A DNA stretch of 64,000 nt. Origin: Saccharopolyspora flava. Lineage in GTDB: Bacteria > Actinomycetota > Actinomycetes > Mycobacteriales > Pseudonocardiaceae. Position numbers and translations under genes: made by a program. Positions 51,670 to 60,602 of this stretch are shown here, piece after piece (within the stretch, counting starts at the first letter, position 1; each line of letters begins with the position of its first letter). Location of the stretch: NCBI RefSeq assembly GCF_900116135.1, contig NZ_FOZX01000010.1, forward strand, positions 124,001 through 188,000, given 5' to 3'. Under the pieces are notes generated by a model. That model did not search any database, was not told where the DNA came from, and saw only the letters and a list, made by a program, of their open reading frames with translations.

Positions 51670-53622
51670 ATGACGACGTCGGTGATTCCGGGTGACCGCT
51701 CGACCCGCGCGGTCAACGCGGTCCACGACGCGGACCCGGAACGGCTGACCGCGGCGATCGACGCGGTCTCCCCGGGACCGCTGCTGATGACGCTGGTGCA
51801 CATGACCGGCGACCGTTCGCTGCTGGACGAGTTCGCCTCCCGGCTAAAGAAGGCGAGAGCGGCCGAAGCGGCATCAGCGCCGGGGGAGTACCCGGCCGAG
51901 GTCGCCGAGGAGGTGCGCCGCCGGGCCCACGCGGTGCTGAGCCCCGAGCTCGTACCCGAGCTGCACGTTCCCGACGACGAGCTCTTCCTGGAGATGAGCC
52001 GGGTCGCCACCGATGACGACATCGGCCCGGAGTACGTGCCCTACCTGCGGGAGCAGGCCGGTTTCCCGCCGCTTCCCGCCTCCGAACCCGAGCACCGGCC
52101 GGCCCCGGAGGGGTTCCGGGTGGCGGTGGTGGGCGCCGGGATGGTCGGCATCAACGCGGCGGTCGGGCTCGCCGAGGCCGGGATCGGGTTCCGGGTCTTC
52201 GAGGCTTCCGACGACATCGGCGGCACCTGGTCGCGCAACACCTACCCGGGTGCCGCAGTGGACACCCCGAGCCACTTCTACTCGTACTCCTTCGAGCTCA
52301 ACCCGGACTGGTCGAAGTTCTACCCGACGGGTCCGGAGTACCTGGCCTACCTGCGGCACGTGGCCGACAAGTACGGGGTCCGCGACCACGTCGAGCTACG
52401 CACGCGCGTGCTGGGTTGCGAGTGGGACGAACAGCGGTTGCTGTGGCACGTCCGGGTGCAGAGCCCCGGTGGTTCTACCGAGGTCTACGAGGCCAAGGCC
52501 GTCATCACCGCCACCGGCATCCTCAACGCCGCCTCCATCCCCGAGATCGCCGGAGCGGAGACCTTCGAGGGCGTGGCCATGCACACCGCCGAATGGGACG
52601 ACTCGGTCGAGCTCGACGGCAAGCGCGTCGTCGTCCTGGGCACCGGCTGCACAGCCGTGCAGGTCGTGGCCGATCTCGCCGGACGGGCCGAGCACCTCGA
52701 CGTGGTGTTCCGCCAACCGCACTGGATCACCCCGGAGCGCAACGTCGTGTCCGGAGTGGACGAGGACGTGCGCTGGGCGTTGCGGCACATCCCGTACTTC
52801 CACCAGTGGTACCGGCTGGTGACGCATTGGTTCACCGCCGACAAGAGCTTCCAGATCCCTCGCATCGACCCCGACTGGAACGCCGAGCACGTCTCCTGCT
52901 CACCGGCCAACGACGCGCTCATGCAGATCTGCCTGAAGCACCTGCACGAGGAGCTGGGCGACCGGCCCGACCTGGTCGAGATGCTGACCCCGGACTTTCC
53001 GCCGTTCGCCAAGCGCATCGTCAAGGACCCCGGCTTCCTCGCCGCTGCGCGCCGCGAGGACGTGGCGCTGCACCGCACGACCTTCGACAGTATCGAGCCC
53101 AACGGAGTGCGCTTGGCCAACGGGGAGTTCCTGGAAGCCGATGTGATCATCTGGGCGACCGGTTTCAAGCTGGAGTACCTGAACTTCCTTGATGTCGTGG
53201 GCCGCGACGGGGTCACGCTGGCCGAGAAGTGGGACCACAGCCGCGATCCGCGCGCCTACCTGGGCATCACGGTGCCGGGGTTCCCGAACTTCTTCGTCAC
53301 GGCCGGGCCGAACTCGGCGCCGAACCACGGTGGTGGGCACAACGTGACGAGCGAGGAGCACGTGCACTACGCGGTCGAGACCCTCCGGTTCCTCATCGAC
53401 CGCGGCCACTCCGCCGCCGAACCGACCGTCGAGGCCACCGACGCCTACAACGCCCGGGTCGACGCCGAGCTGGACCGGACCGTCTGGCAGCACCCGGGTA
53501 CGGCCAACGGCTACTACCGCAACGCCGCCGGGAGAGCGTGGGTGTCGTGCCCGTGGCGACTGGTCGACTACTGGACGATGCTGCGCGCCCCGAACCCGGA
53601 AGACCTGCTGCTGCACCCGTGA
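51670..53622 (+). CDS. Type I Baeyer-Villiger monooxygenase
   Basis: This 650-residue FAD/NADPH enzyme has VAVVGAGMVGINAAVGLAEA (about 150-169), the BVMO fingerprint FEGVAMHTAEW (from Phe299) and the NADPH motif VVVLGTGCTAVQVVADLAG. A helical N-terminal extension of about 145 residues (LLMTLVHMTGDRSLLDEF) is like that of 4-hydroxyacetophenone monooxygenase. BVMOs insert oxygen beside a ketone; here a 20-keto side chain or ring D ketone is plausible. ATG after GAAACGGAGGATTG, 28 bp downstream of the esterase. Confidence 0.9.
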   Translation: MTTSVIPGDRSTRAVNAVHDADPERLTAAIDAVSPGPLLMTLVHMTGDRSLLDEFASRLKKARAAEAASAPGEYPAEVAEEVRRRAHAVLSPELVPELHVPDDELFLEMSRVATDDDIGPEYVPYLREQAGFPPLPASEPEHRPAPEGFRVAVVGAGMVGINAAVGLAEAGIGFRVFEASDDIGGTWSRNTYPGAAVDTPSHFYSYSFELNPDWSKFYPTGPEYLAYLRHVADKYGVRDHVELRTRVLGCEWDEQRLLWHVRVQSPGGSTEVYEAKAVITATGILNAASIPEIAGAETFEGVAMHTAEWDDSVELDGKRVVVLGTGCTAVQVVADLAGRAEHLDVVFRQPHWITPERNVVSGVDEDVRWALRHIPYFHQWYRLVTHWFTADKSFQIPRIDPDWNAEHVSCSPANDALMQICLKHLHEELGDRPDLVEMLTPDFPPFAKRIVKDPGFLAAARREDVALHRTTFDSIEPNGVRLANGEFLEADVIIWATGFKLEYLNFLDVVGRDGVTLAEKWDHSRDPRAYLGITVPGFPNFFVTAGPNSAPNHGGGHNVTSEEHVHYAVETLRFLIDRGHSAAEPTVEATDAYNARVDAELDRTVWQHPGTANGYYRNAAGRAWVSCPWRLVDYWTMLRAPNPEDLLLHP

Positions 53623-53650
53623 AAACAGCACTGCTGGAAGGACAATCGTC

Positions 53651-54409
53651 ATGTTCGACTTCACCGGCCATATCGCGCTGGTCACCGGAGCCGGCCGCAA
53701 CGCGGGCGCCGGCATGGCCCGTGCGCTGGCAGGGCAGGGTGCGGCGGTCGCCGTCAACGACCTCGACCTCGGGCGGGCCGAGGACACCTGCGCGCAGATC
53801 GAGCAGGCCGGCGGCCGGGCGGTCCCTGCGCCCTTCGACGTCACCGACCTCGACGCCGTGCGCGCCGGGGTGGCCAAGGCCGGAACCGACCTCGGTGGGA
53901 CGGTCGACGTGCTGGTCAACAACGCGGGAATCCCCGCTGACATCGGCGACATGGGTTACGGGCCGTTCCGCGATCTCGACCCCGCGAAGTGGCGCACCCC
54001 CGTGGAGATCAACCTGTTCGGCGCGATGAACTGCGTGCACACCGTCCTGCCCGGCATGCGTGAGGCGGGCTGGGGGCGGATCGTGCAGATCTCGTCGGGT
54101 GCCGGCCGAGTCGGCCTGGGCATGGGCGTGGCGCTCTACGGCTCGGGCAAGAGCGGTGTGGAGGGCTTCATCCGCCACATCTCCCAGGAAGAGGCACCCG
54201 CGGGCATCACCGCGAACGTGCTGGCGCTGGGTCTGATGAGCAACGCCGGGCGCGGAACCGACACCAGCGGGGTCGCCGCGGGAATCCCGACGGGCCGTCG
54301 CGGCAATCCCGAGGACGCCGGTGCCGCGGTGGTCTATCTCGCCTCCCCGGAGGCGTCCTGGCTGACCGGCCAGACCATCGACCTCAACGGCGGCAGCCAG
54401 ACGCGCTGA
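53651..54409 (+). CDS. Short-chain dehydrogenase/reductase
   Basis: This 252-residue SDR has NNAG (90-93), Ser148-149, Tyr163 and Lys167 (YGSGK). The cofactor loop reads TGAGRNAGAGMA, with one extra residue compared with the classical TGxxxGxG, as in some peroxisomal-type hydroxyacyl-CoA dehydrogenases. Start 28 bp after the BVMO. A hydroxysteroid or acyl-CoA substrate is likely from the context, but is not shown by the sequence. Confidence 0.83.
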   Translation: MFDFTGHIALVTGAGRNAGAGMARALAGQGAAVAVNDLDLGRAEDTCAQIEQAGGRAVPAPFDVTDLDAVRAGVAKAGTDLGGTVDVLVNNAGIPADIGDMGYGPFRDLDPAKWRTPVEINLFGAMNCVHTVLPGMREAGWGRIVQISSGAGRVGLGMGVALYGSGKSGVEGFIRHISQEEAPAGITANVLALGLMSNAGRGTDTSGVAAGIPTGRRGNPEDAGAAVVYLASPEASWLTGQTIDLNGGSQTR

Positions 54410-54443
54410 GGTCGGGCGGGGTTCACCCATCGACGGGGAAGGG

Positions 54444-55307
54444 ATGAGCATGGCGACGCAGCAGGAGGTCTTCGGCCACGGCCTGGCGGTGATCACCGGT
54501 GCGGGTGCGGGGATCGGCGAAGGTCTGGCCCGTCACCTGGCAGGTCTGGGCATGACGGTGGTGGTCGCCGACATCGACGAGGCGGCTGCCCGGCGAGTGG
54601 CCGGTGACCTGCCCGCTCCTGGCCGCGGAATCCCGTACGCGGTCGACGTGCGCGACGGGGACGCTGTGGCGGGACTGGCGCGATGGGTTCGTTCCGAGCT
54701 CGGCCCGGTGCGATTGCTGATCGCCAATGCCGGGCTCCAGCAGTTCGGCCACCTCTGGGACACGCCGGTGGCCGGCTGGCAGCGGGTGATGGAGGTCAAC
54801 GTCAACGGGGTCTTCCACTGCGCACGGGCATTCCTTCCGGACATGCTCGTCGACCCGGGGCGCAGCCACGTGCTGGTGATGGCCTCGATCGGCTCGGTCG
54901 TCTCGATGCCGATGCAGTCGTCCTACATCGTGAGCAAGCACGCCGTGCTCGCCCTCGCCGAATGCTTGCACCAGGAGATCGGACTCGTCGGAGCGGACGT
55001 GAACGTAGCCGCGGTACTCCCGGGCGCGGTCCTCTCCGACATCTTCAGCAGCGCGGGCGGAGTGGAGCACGGCGACGTCGACGCGGCTGAGCGGCACCGT
55101 CGTGACATGTTCTCGGTGCGGGAACGGGCGATCTCGCCCGCAGAGGCCGGCGAGACGATCGTGGAGCAGGCCGCGCAGGGCGAGTTCTACATCGTCACCC
55201 AGCCCGACATGGTTCTCGGTGCTATGCGTTCCCGCGCCGAGCAGCTCGCCGAACGCCGTTCCCCGGCGGTGTTTCGGAGCCGTTTCGTCCCCCAGAACGA
55301 TGAGTGA
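54444..55307 (+). CDS. Short-chain dehydrogenase/reductase
   Basis: This 287-residue classical SDR has TGAGAGIG (18-25), ANAG (94-97), Ser148/151 and YIVSK (Tyr161, Lys165). The Asp-rich start after the glycine loop (VVADIDEAAARR) points to NAD(H). A C-terminal extension of about 40 residues follows the Rossmann core. ATG after GACGGGGAAGGG. In the run that follows the BVMO; substrate unknown. Confidence 0.83.
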   Translation: MSMATQQEVFGHGLAVITGAGAGIGEGLARHLAGLGMTVVVADIDEAAARRVAGDLPAPGRGIPYAVDVRDGDAVAGLARWVRSELGPVRLLIANAGLQQFGHLWDTPVAGWQRVMEVNVNGVFHCARAFLPDMLVDPGRSHVLVMASIGSVVSMPMQSSYIVSKHAVLALAECLHQEIGLVGADVNVAAVLPGAVLSDIFSSAGGVEHGDVDAAERHRRDMFSVRERAISPAEAGETIVEQAAQGEFYIVTQPDMVLGAMRSRAEQLAERRSPAVFRSRFVPQNDE

Positions 55308-55338
55308 GTTCGGGAGCTGTCCAGAGGAGGACCAGGCC

Positions 55339-56394
55339 ATGACGACAACCTTGCGGGATTCCGGCCGCCGCCATCCGCTCACCCCAGTGGCACCGCCGCG
55401 CGTGGTCGACGACCTGTACGGCCAGGACGAGGTCGCGACCTTGTTCGGCGTGATCGCCGAGCGCGGTCCGTGGCCGCTGATCGTGGCGCACCACTTCCGC
55501 TCCACCGAGGAGTACCTGGCGGTTTCGGGTGGGCGCGAGGCCAAGCCGGACGCTACGTTGTCGGACTTCGCGGCACCCGTGTTCCGCGGCTACTTCGCGA
55601 AAGAAGGCGTCGCCTTCTACGAGGAGCTCCGCGACATCTACCAGGGGCGCAGGCTGCTGGAGCACGCGAAGAGCGTCCACGGGGCGGCTTACGGCATGCC
55701 GCACCACATGCTGTTCAACCTCGCGATGCCCTCGCACAGCTTCGACGCAGGGCATTTCGACAGCGGCAACTGGCGCGGGATGAGTTCGGTCGACACCCCG
55801 ATCTGGCTGCTCAGCGTCATGGCCAAGTCCGGCCTCTTCGACCACTGGGAGGTCAAGACCGCTCAGGTGATCGCCTACTTCTACGATTCGGATCTGGACG
55901 GCGGTTTCACCTACTGGCCCGACGGGCCTGACCGCGCACCGCGACGTCTGCCGTCGCCGTTCTGGAACACCGGTGTGCTGGCGGACAATTCCAGGATGTA
56001 TCACCGGCGTGAGGCCAGTGGGCCCCGTGACCTCCGCGACATGCCCGACTTGGAGATGGACTCGCGCTTGCACGCGGAGGGCGGGGAGTGGGTCGTGCGC
56101 AACGGCGATCGGGAGATCGGCCGTTACACCGACGGCGAAGTGCGCACCCTGTTTCACTACACGGCACTGGTCTTTGACGACCGCGCTGACGCCGACCGGT
56201 ACCTGGACCACACCGACGACCTGACCCCGGAGAAGGTCTTCGACGTTCTGGGTGACGACCTGTCGCGGCGCGGTATCGCGTTCGACTTCCCGGCCGATCC
56301 GATGACGAACCCGGAATTCATCGCCCTGCTCAACAACACCTACGCGGTGTCGCCGGCCGAATACCCACCGGAAGCACCGCTCGACATCCGTTGA
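55339..56394 (+). CDS. Uncharacterised 351-residue protein
   Basis: I do not recognise the family. The protein begins MTTTLRDSGRRHPL after AGAGGAGGACC. It is rich in aromatic residues, with several His/Trp segments (HHFRSTEEYLAV, PHHMLFNLAMPSHSFDAGHF) that could bind a metal or ligand, and FTYWPDGPDRAPRRLPSPFW. No signal peptide, membrane segment or nucleotide motif is seen. It sits in line with BVMO and SDR genes, so it may be a pathway enzyme of a new type. Confidence 0.8.
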   Translation: MTTTLRDSGRRHPLTPVAPPRVVDDLYGQDEVATLFGVIAERGPWPLIVAHHFRSTEEYLAVSGGREAKPDATLSDFAAPVFRGYFAKEGVAFYEELRDIYQGRRLLEHAKSVHGAAYGMPHHMLFNLAMPSHSFDAGHFDSGNWRGMSSVDTPIWLLSVMAKSGLFDHWEVKTAQVIAYFYDSDLDGGFTYWPDGPDRAPRRLPSPFWNTGVLADNSRMYHRREASGPRDLRDMPDLEMDSRLHAEGGEWVVRNGDREIGRYTDGEVRTLFHYTALVFDDRADADRYLDHTDDLTPEKVFDVLGDDLSRRGIAFDFPADPMTNPEFIALLNNTYAVSPAEYPPEAPLDIR

Positions 56395-56540
56395 CCTGAC
56401 CGGCAGCCGGATCCAGCTCCCGGCTCGGTGAGTTGCGGGCCGGGTGGCGGAAACCGTTGGGGGACAGGAGTGAGCAAATTTTGTCGTGATGAGCCAAAAA
56501 CATGTAGGCTCGCCGGGAAGTCATTGCGGAAGGGGATGTC

Positions 56541-57445
56541 GTGGGTACCTACGCGGTCACCGGGTCGGCGTCGGGGATGGGATCCGAGATCGTGGCAAAG
56601 CTCCGGGGGCAGGGCCACACCGTCATCGGTGTGGATCTGGCCAACTCCGAAGTGACGGCGGACCTGTCCACCCACGAAGGTCGGCGGGACGCTGCGGAGA
56701 GGGTTCTCTCCGCCGTCGACGGGAGGCTCGACGGTGCCGTTCTGGCTGCCGGGATCGGGCCGGTGCCGGGTCGGGAGGCCGTGATCGCACGGGTCAACTA
56801 CCTCGGAGCCGTCGAGCTGCTGAAGGCGTGGCGGCCCGCGCTGGCCGCTGCGGGCAACGCCAAGGTCGTGGCGTTCTCCAGCAACTCGACCACCACCACG
56901 CCCCTCGTGCCTCGTCGTGCGGTGCGCGCGCTGCTCGCCGGCGACCCGGACAGGGCGGTGCGCCGAACGCGATCGTTCGGCCGGGCCTCCACCGCGATGA
57001 TCTACGCCGCGTCAAGATCGCCCTGAGTCACTGGGTGCGCCGCGAGGCCGTGCTGCCGGAGTGGGCCGGAGCCGGAATCCGGCTCAACGCCCTGGCTCCG
57101 GGCGCGATCCTGACCCCGTTGCTGGAACAGCAGCTCAAGACTCCAGGGCAGGCAAAGGCGATCAGGTCGTTCCGGGTCCCCATCGGAGGCTTCGGCGATC
57201 CGTCGCAGCTCGCCGACTGGGTGGTGTTCATGCTCTCCGGCGCGGCCGACTTCCTCGTCGGTTCTGTGGTGTTCGTCGACGGGGGAAGCGACGCCTACTT
57301 CCGCCCGGGCGCCTGGCCCCGTCCAGTCCCGCTTCGCCGGCTCGTTCGGTACGTGCGTCGCATGCGCGAGTTCGGAAAAGCAAGGACGGAACGCACTGTC
57401 GACAACACAGGAGAAGGTGTCCATGCGCGAGAAGAAGATTCCTGA
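56541..57445 (+). pseudogene. SDR gene with frameshift at the catalytic Lys
   Basis: The GTG start after GGAAGGGGATGTC opens an SDR: VTGSASGMGSEIV (6-18), AAGIGPV, SNST and MIYAAS (Tyr155). At about 57012-57016 the frame ends as SRSP, while the +2 frame continues with IALSHWVRREAVLPEWAGAG and IRLNALAPGAILTPLL to a stop at 57445. One inserted base would restore YAASKIALSHW, including the catalytic Lys. Either the gene is freshly inactivated or there is a sequencing error. The upstream AT-rich stretch (56471-56510) could hold its promoter. Confidence 0.8.
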
Positions 57446-58634
57446 TGTCCTCGCCCCGGCAACGCTGGGGCCGGTGACACTGCGCAACCGAGTCATCAAG
57501 GCCGCGACCTACGAGAACATGGCGCGCGGCGGACTGGTCACCGACCAGTTGATCGACTTCCACGTCCGGCACGCCGCCGGTGGAGTGGGGATGACGACCG
57601 TCGCCTACTGCGCGGTGGCACCCGAGGGGCGCACCGACGGGGAACAGATCGTGTGGCGTCCCGAAGCGAAACCGGGACTGCGCAGGCTGACGGAAGCGGT
57701 GCACGCGCACGGTGCGGCGATCTCCGCGCAGGTCGGGCACTCCGGTCCGGTCGGTGACTCGACCAAGACGAAGCTGCCCGCGCTCGGTCCGAGCCCGTCG
57801 CTGAGCATGTTGTCACTGCGCAAGGTCAAGGCCGCGACGATGGCGGACATCGACCGGATCGTGCGGGCCCACGGCGAGGCCGCGGCGATGGCGGTCGACA
57901 CGGGGTTCGACGCCGTGGAGATCCATCTGGGGCACAACTACCTCGCGAGCTCCTTCCTGAGCCCCAAGCTCAACAAGCGCAACGATGCCTACGGCGGAAC
58001 TCTCGCGAACCGCGCCCGGCTCGCGCTGCGGATCATGCGTGCGGTCCGGGAAGCGGTGGGGGACCGGATCGCGATCCTGGCCAAGTTGAACATGGACGAC
58101 GGTGTTCCCGGCGGGTTCTGGCTGGACGAAGCGATCACCGTCGCCCAGTGGTTGGAGTCCGAGGGCACGGTCGACGCGTTGGAGATGACCGCGGGGAGCT
58201 CCCTGCTCAACCCCATGTACCTGTTCAAGGGCGAAGCCCCGGTGCACGAGTTCGCAGAGGTGATGCCGCAGCCGATTCGCACGGGTGTGAAGCTCGTCGG
58301 CGACCGGTTCATCCGCGAATACCCCTACCAGGACGGCTATCTTCTGGAGGACGCGCGGCAGATCCGCGCGGCGGTGGATCTTCCGATGGTGCTCCTCGGC
58401 GGGATCACCCAACGCCAGATCATGGACACCGCCATGCACGAGGGATTCCAGTTCGTCGCGATGGGCCGCGCGCTGCTGCGCGAGCCCGACCTGATCAACC
58501 GGATCGCCACCGATCCCAGCACGCGGTCGCTGTGCAACCACAACAATCGCTGCATGGTCACGATCTTCACCGGGAGCCGGTGCGTCCTGGTCCCGGAAGA
58601 CGAAAGCAATGGCAGCAGGGGGGATTCGCGATGA
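57423..58634 (+). CDS. Old yellow enzyme-type NADH:flavin oxidoreductase
   Basis: This 403-residue FMN (beta/alpha)8-barrel protein of the OYE family has LGPVTLRNRVIKAATYENMA at the start, AVEIHLGHNYLASSFLSPKLN (catalytic His/Asn region, about 158-178), NKRNDAYGGTLANRARL, and a phosphate-binding MGRALLREPDL near the C-terminus. Members reduce alpha,beta-unsaturated ketones or dienoyl-CoAs; in this context an enone of the steroid or side chain could be reduced. A GTG two codons upstream is an alternative start. Overlaps the preceding SDR frame by 23 bp and the next gene by 4 bp. Confidence 0.85.
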   Translation: MREKKIPDVLAPATLGPVTLRNRVIKAATYENMARGGLVTDQLIDFHVRHAAGGVGMTTVAYCAVAPEGRTDGEQIVWRPEAKPGLRRLTEAVHAHGAAISAQVGHSGPVGDSTKTKLPALGPSPSLSMLSLRKVKAATMADIDRIVRAHGEAAAMAVDTGFDAVEIHLGHNYLASSFLSPKLNKRNDAYGGTLANRARLALRIMRAVREAVGDRIAILAKLNMDDGVPGGFWLDEAITVAQWLESEGTVDALEMTAGSSLLNPMYLFKGEAPVHEFAEVMPQPIRTGVKLVGDRFIREYPYQDGYLLEDARQIRAAVDLPMVLLGGITQRQIMDTAMHEGFQFVAMGRALLREPDLINRIATDPSTRSLCNHNNRCMVTIFTGSRCVLVPEDESNGSRGDSR

Positions 58635-59377
58635 GCACACGTTTCGCGGGCAAGGTCGCTCTGATCACCGGTGCGGGATCCGGCATCGGCCGGGCGGTGG
58701 CCGTTCGGCTGGCGAACGAGGGTGCCGTCGTGTTCGGCGTGGACCTAGATGAACAGCGGGTTGCAGAAACCGCGGCCCTCTCCGATGGAGTGGTGAGGCC
58801 CTATGTCGCGGACATCTCGCAGCCCGAGGTGTGCCAGGAAGCCGTCCGAGCCTGCGTTGTGGAGCACGGTCGCCTCGACGTGCTGGGCAACATCGCGGGC
58901 ATGGTGAAGGCAGGCCACTACGCGGAGATGCTTCCGGCCGATTACCGGAAGCTGATGGGCGTCAACGTCGACGCGTGCGTTTACCTCGGTCAGGCTGCGT
59001 TACCGCACCTGGTGGAGTCCAGTGGTTCGCTGATCAACATGGCTTCCAGCGCGGGCATGGTGGGGCAGGCCTACACCGCGGCCTACTGCGCCTCGAAGGC
59101 TGCGGTCATCCATCTGACCAAATCCCTGGCCATGGAATACATCAAGAGCGGGATCCGGGTGAACGCGATCGCCCCGGGTGCGATCAACACGCCGCTGATG
59201 CAGGGCTTCGAATTCCCCGACGCGATCGAAGACGATCTGCTGATGCGCTACGCGCCGGTGCGACGGGCGGGCGAGGCCGAGGACGTCGCAGCGCTGTTCG
59301 CGTTCCTCGCCTCCGATGAGGCGCGGTCGATCCACGGAGCGGTCCTCAATGTCGACAACGGGATGACCGCTGGCTGA
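58631..59377 (+). CDS. Short-chain dehydrogenase/reductase
   Basis: This 248-residue SDR has TGAGSGIG (13-20), Ser139-140, and YCASK (Tyr152, Lys156). The usual NNAG reads NIAG. The ATG overlaps the OYE stop by 4 bp, so it probably acts on the same compound as the reductase. Last gene of this run; no clear terminator follows. Confidence 0.85.
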   Translation: MSTRFAGKVALITGAGSGIGRAVAVRLANEGAVVFGVDLDEQRVAETAALSDGVVRPYVADISQPEVCQEAVRACVVEHGRLDVLGNIAGMVKAGHYAEMLPADYRKLMGVNVDACVYLGQAALPHLVESSGSLINMASSAGMVGQAYTAAYCASKAAVIHLTKSLAMEYIKSGIRVNAIAPGAINTPLMQGFEFPDAIEDDLLMRYAPVRRAGEAEDVAALFAFLASDEARSIHGAVLNVDNGMTAG

Positions 59378-59409
59378 CCGACAAGCGCAGTGAAAGGCCT
59401 GAGCTCCGG

Positions 59410-59640
59410 CATGCCGCGCAGCGTCGACGTCGTCGACAGCTATCACCGCTACCCGAGGACATGCGGCTGCGCGCCGACGCCGGCTTGTGCGCTTACCGGT
59501 TCGGCCTCGAATGGCCGCGCAATCTAGCTCCAGCCCGGTGTCATCTCCCGAGCGGCGCTGGCACAGGATGATCGAGACCGCGACGCAGCTGGGCGTCACG
59601 CCGGTCATCACCCTGCACCTGACTAGCGGATTCCAATTTC
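59410..59640 (+). pseudogene. Decayed GH1 beta-glucosidase fragment
   Basis: In shifting plus-strand frames the DNA encodes VVDSYHRYP, EDMRLRADAGL, AYRFGLEWPRN and MIETATQLGVTPVITLHLT. These are in the order of the conserved N-terminal part of GH1 enzymes (DHYHRYxEDxxLMxxLG, YRFSIxWPR, LxxxGIxPxxTLxHxD). At least two frameshifts and the loss of everything after the LHL segment make it non-functional. Confidence 0.65.
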
Positions 59641-59803
59641 TTCGGTATTTGAATGTCACGTCACCCGGATATGCGTAACTACTCGGAGACTGGGATACCA
59701 ATCGGCCATTGGCCCCAATTCAGAATCTTGGGTCGAGGTCGGTTGTCGAGGTCTTGAGAAATTGACAACGCTTGCAGCCTGGGGATGCGACGCTCTCGTG
59801 TGG
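59641..59803. other. Gene-free stretch left of the enoyl-CoA hydratase stop
   Basis: This is more AT-rich than the flanks. No gene, terminator hairpin or repeat stands out. Confidence 0.35.
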
Positions 59804-60583
59804 TCAGGAGCCGGTGAAGGAGGGGGTTCGCTTGTCGCGGAAGGCTGAGACCGCTTCGGCTGAGTCCTGTGTGGACTGAACAACGGCCTGTTCGGCGGCG
59901 GCCATCGACAGCGAGGACATGAAGTCGGCTCGTTCGCCGTTGCGGACGAGGCGTTTGATCGCGCGGATCGCGACGGGCGGTCCGTCGGCCAGACTTCGGC
60001 ACAGGCTGTGCACCGCCTCGGGGAACTCCTCGGGTGGATGGACCGAGAGGACCAGCCCGAGGTCCAGGGCTTCTTGTGCGTCGACGAACCGTCCGGTCCA
60101 CAGCAGTTCCAGAGCACGTGCCTGTCCGACGATTCTGGGCAGCAGGTGCGCGCCGCCGTCGCCTGGAATGAGGCCGACGCGGACGTAGCCTTCGGAGAAT
60201 CGGGCTCGGGTCGAGGCCAGGCGCAGGTCGCAGCCCAGCGCCATGTCCATTCCGGCGCCGACCGCGACACCGTCGACGGCGGCGATGAGTGGTTTGTCGA
60301 GTTCCAGGGCGGCTGCGGCGACGCGGTGGACCCGGTTCTGCAGTACCTCCTGGCGATCGAGGGTTGAGGTGATTTGCGCGAAGTCGTCGAGGTCCACGCC
60401 GGCGCAGAACGCCCCTTGCGACCCGGTGACGAGGACGACGCGCACGGTGTCGTCGGTGCGTGCCTCGCGCAGTGCTGCAGCCCACTGGTCGAGCATCTCG
60501 AGGGTGAAGGCGTTCTTGCGGTGGGCGCGGTTGAGGAGGATGGTGCCGATGCCGTCCTTGACGGTGTATTCGAGGTCAGGCAT
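59804..60583 (-). CDS. Enoyl-CoA hydratase/isomerase family protein
   Basis: This 259-residue crotonase-fold protein has oxyanion-hole segments AFCAGVDLDDFA (about 58-69) and AAVDGVAVGAGMDMALGCDL (about 100-119), and RFSEGYVRVGLIPGDGGAHL in the active-site helix. The Asp in PGDGG replaces the more usual Glu/Ala. It hydrates or isomerises enoyl-CoA in beta-oxidation. It follows the transporter gene by 19 bp on the same strand and is probably co-transcribed. Confidence 0.87.
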   Translation of the reverse strand: MPDLEYTVKDGIGTILLNRAHRKNAFTLEMLDQWAAALREARTDDTVRVVLVTGSQGAFCAGVDLDDFAQITSTLDRQEVLQNRVHRVAAAALELDKPLIAAVDGVAVGAGMDMALGCDLRLASTRARFSEGYVRVGLIPGDGGAHLLPRIVGQARALELLWTGRFVDAQEALDLGLVLSVHPPEEFPEAVHSLCRSLADGPPVAIRAIKRLVRNGERADFMSSLSMAAAEQAVVQSTQDSAEAVSAFRDKRTPSFTGS

Positions 60584-60602
60584 GTGATGTTCTCCTTGTC
60601 GA

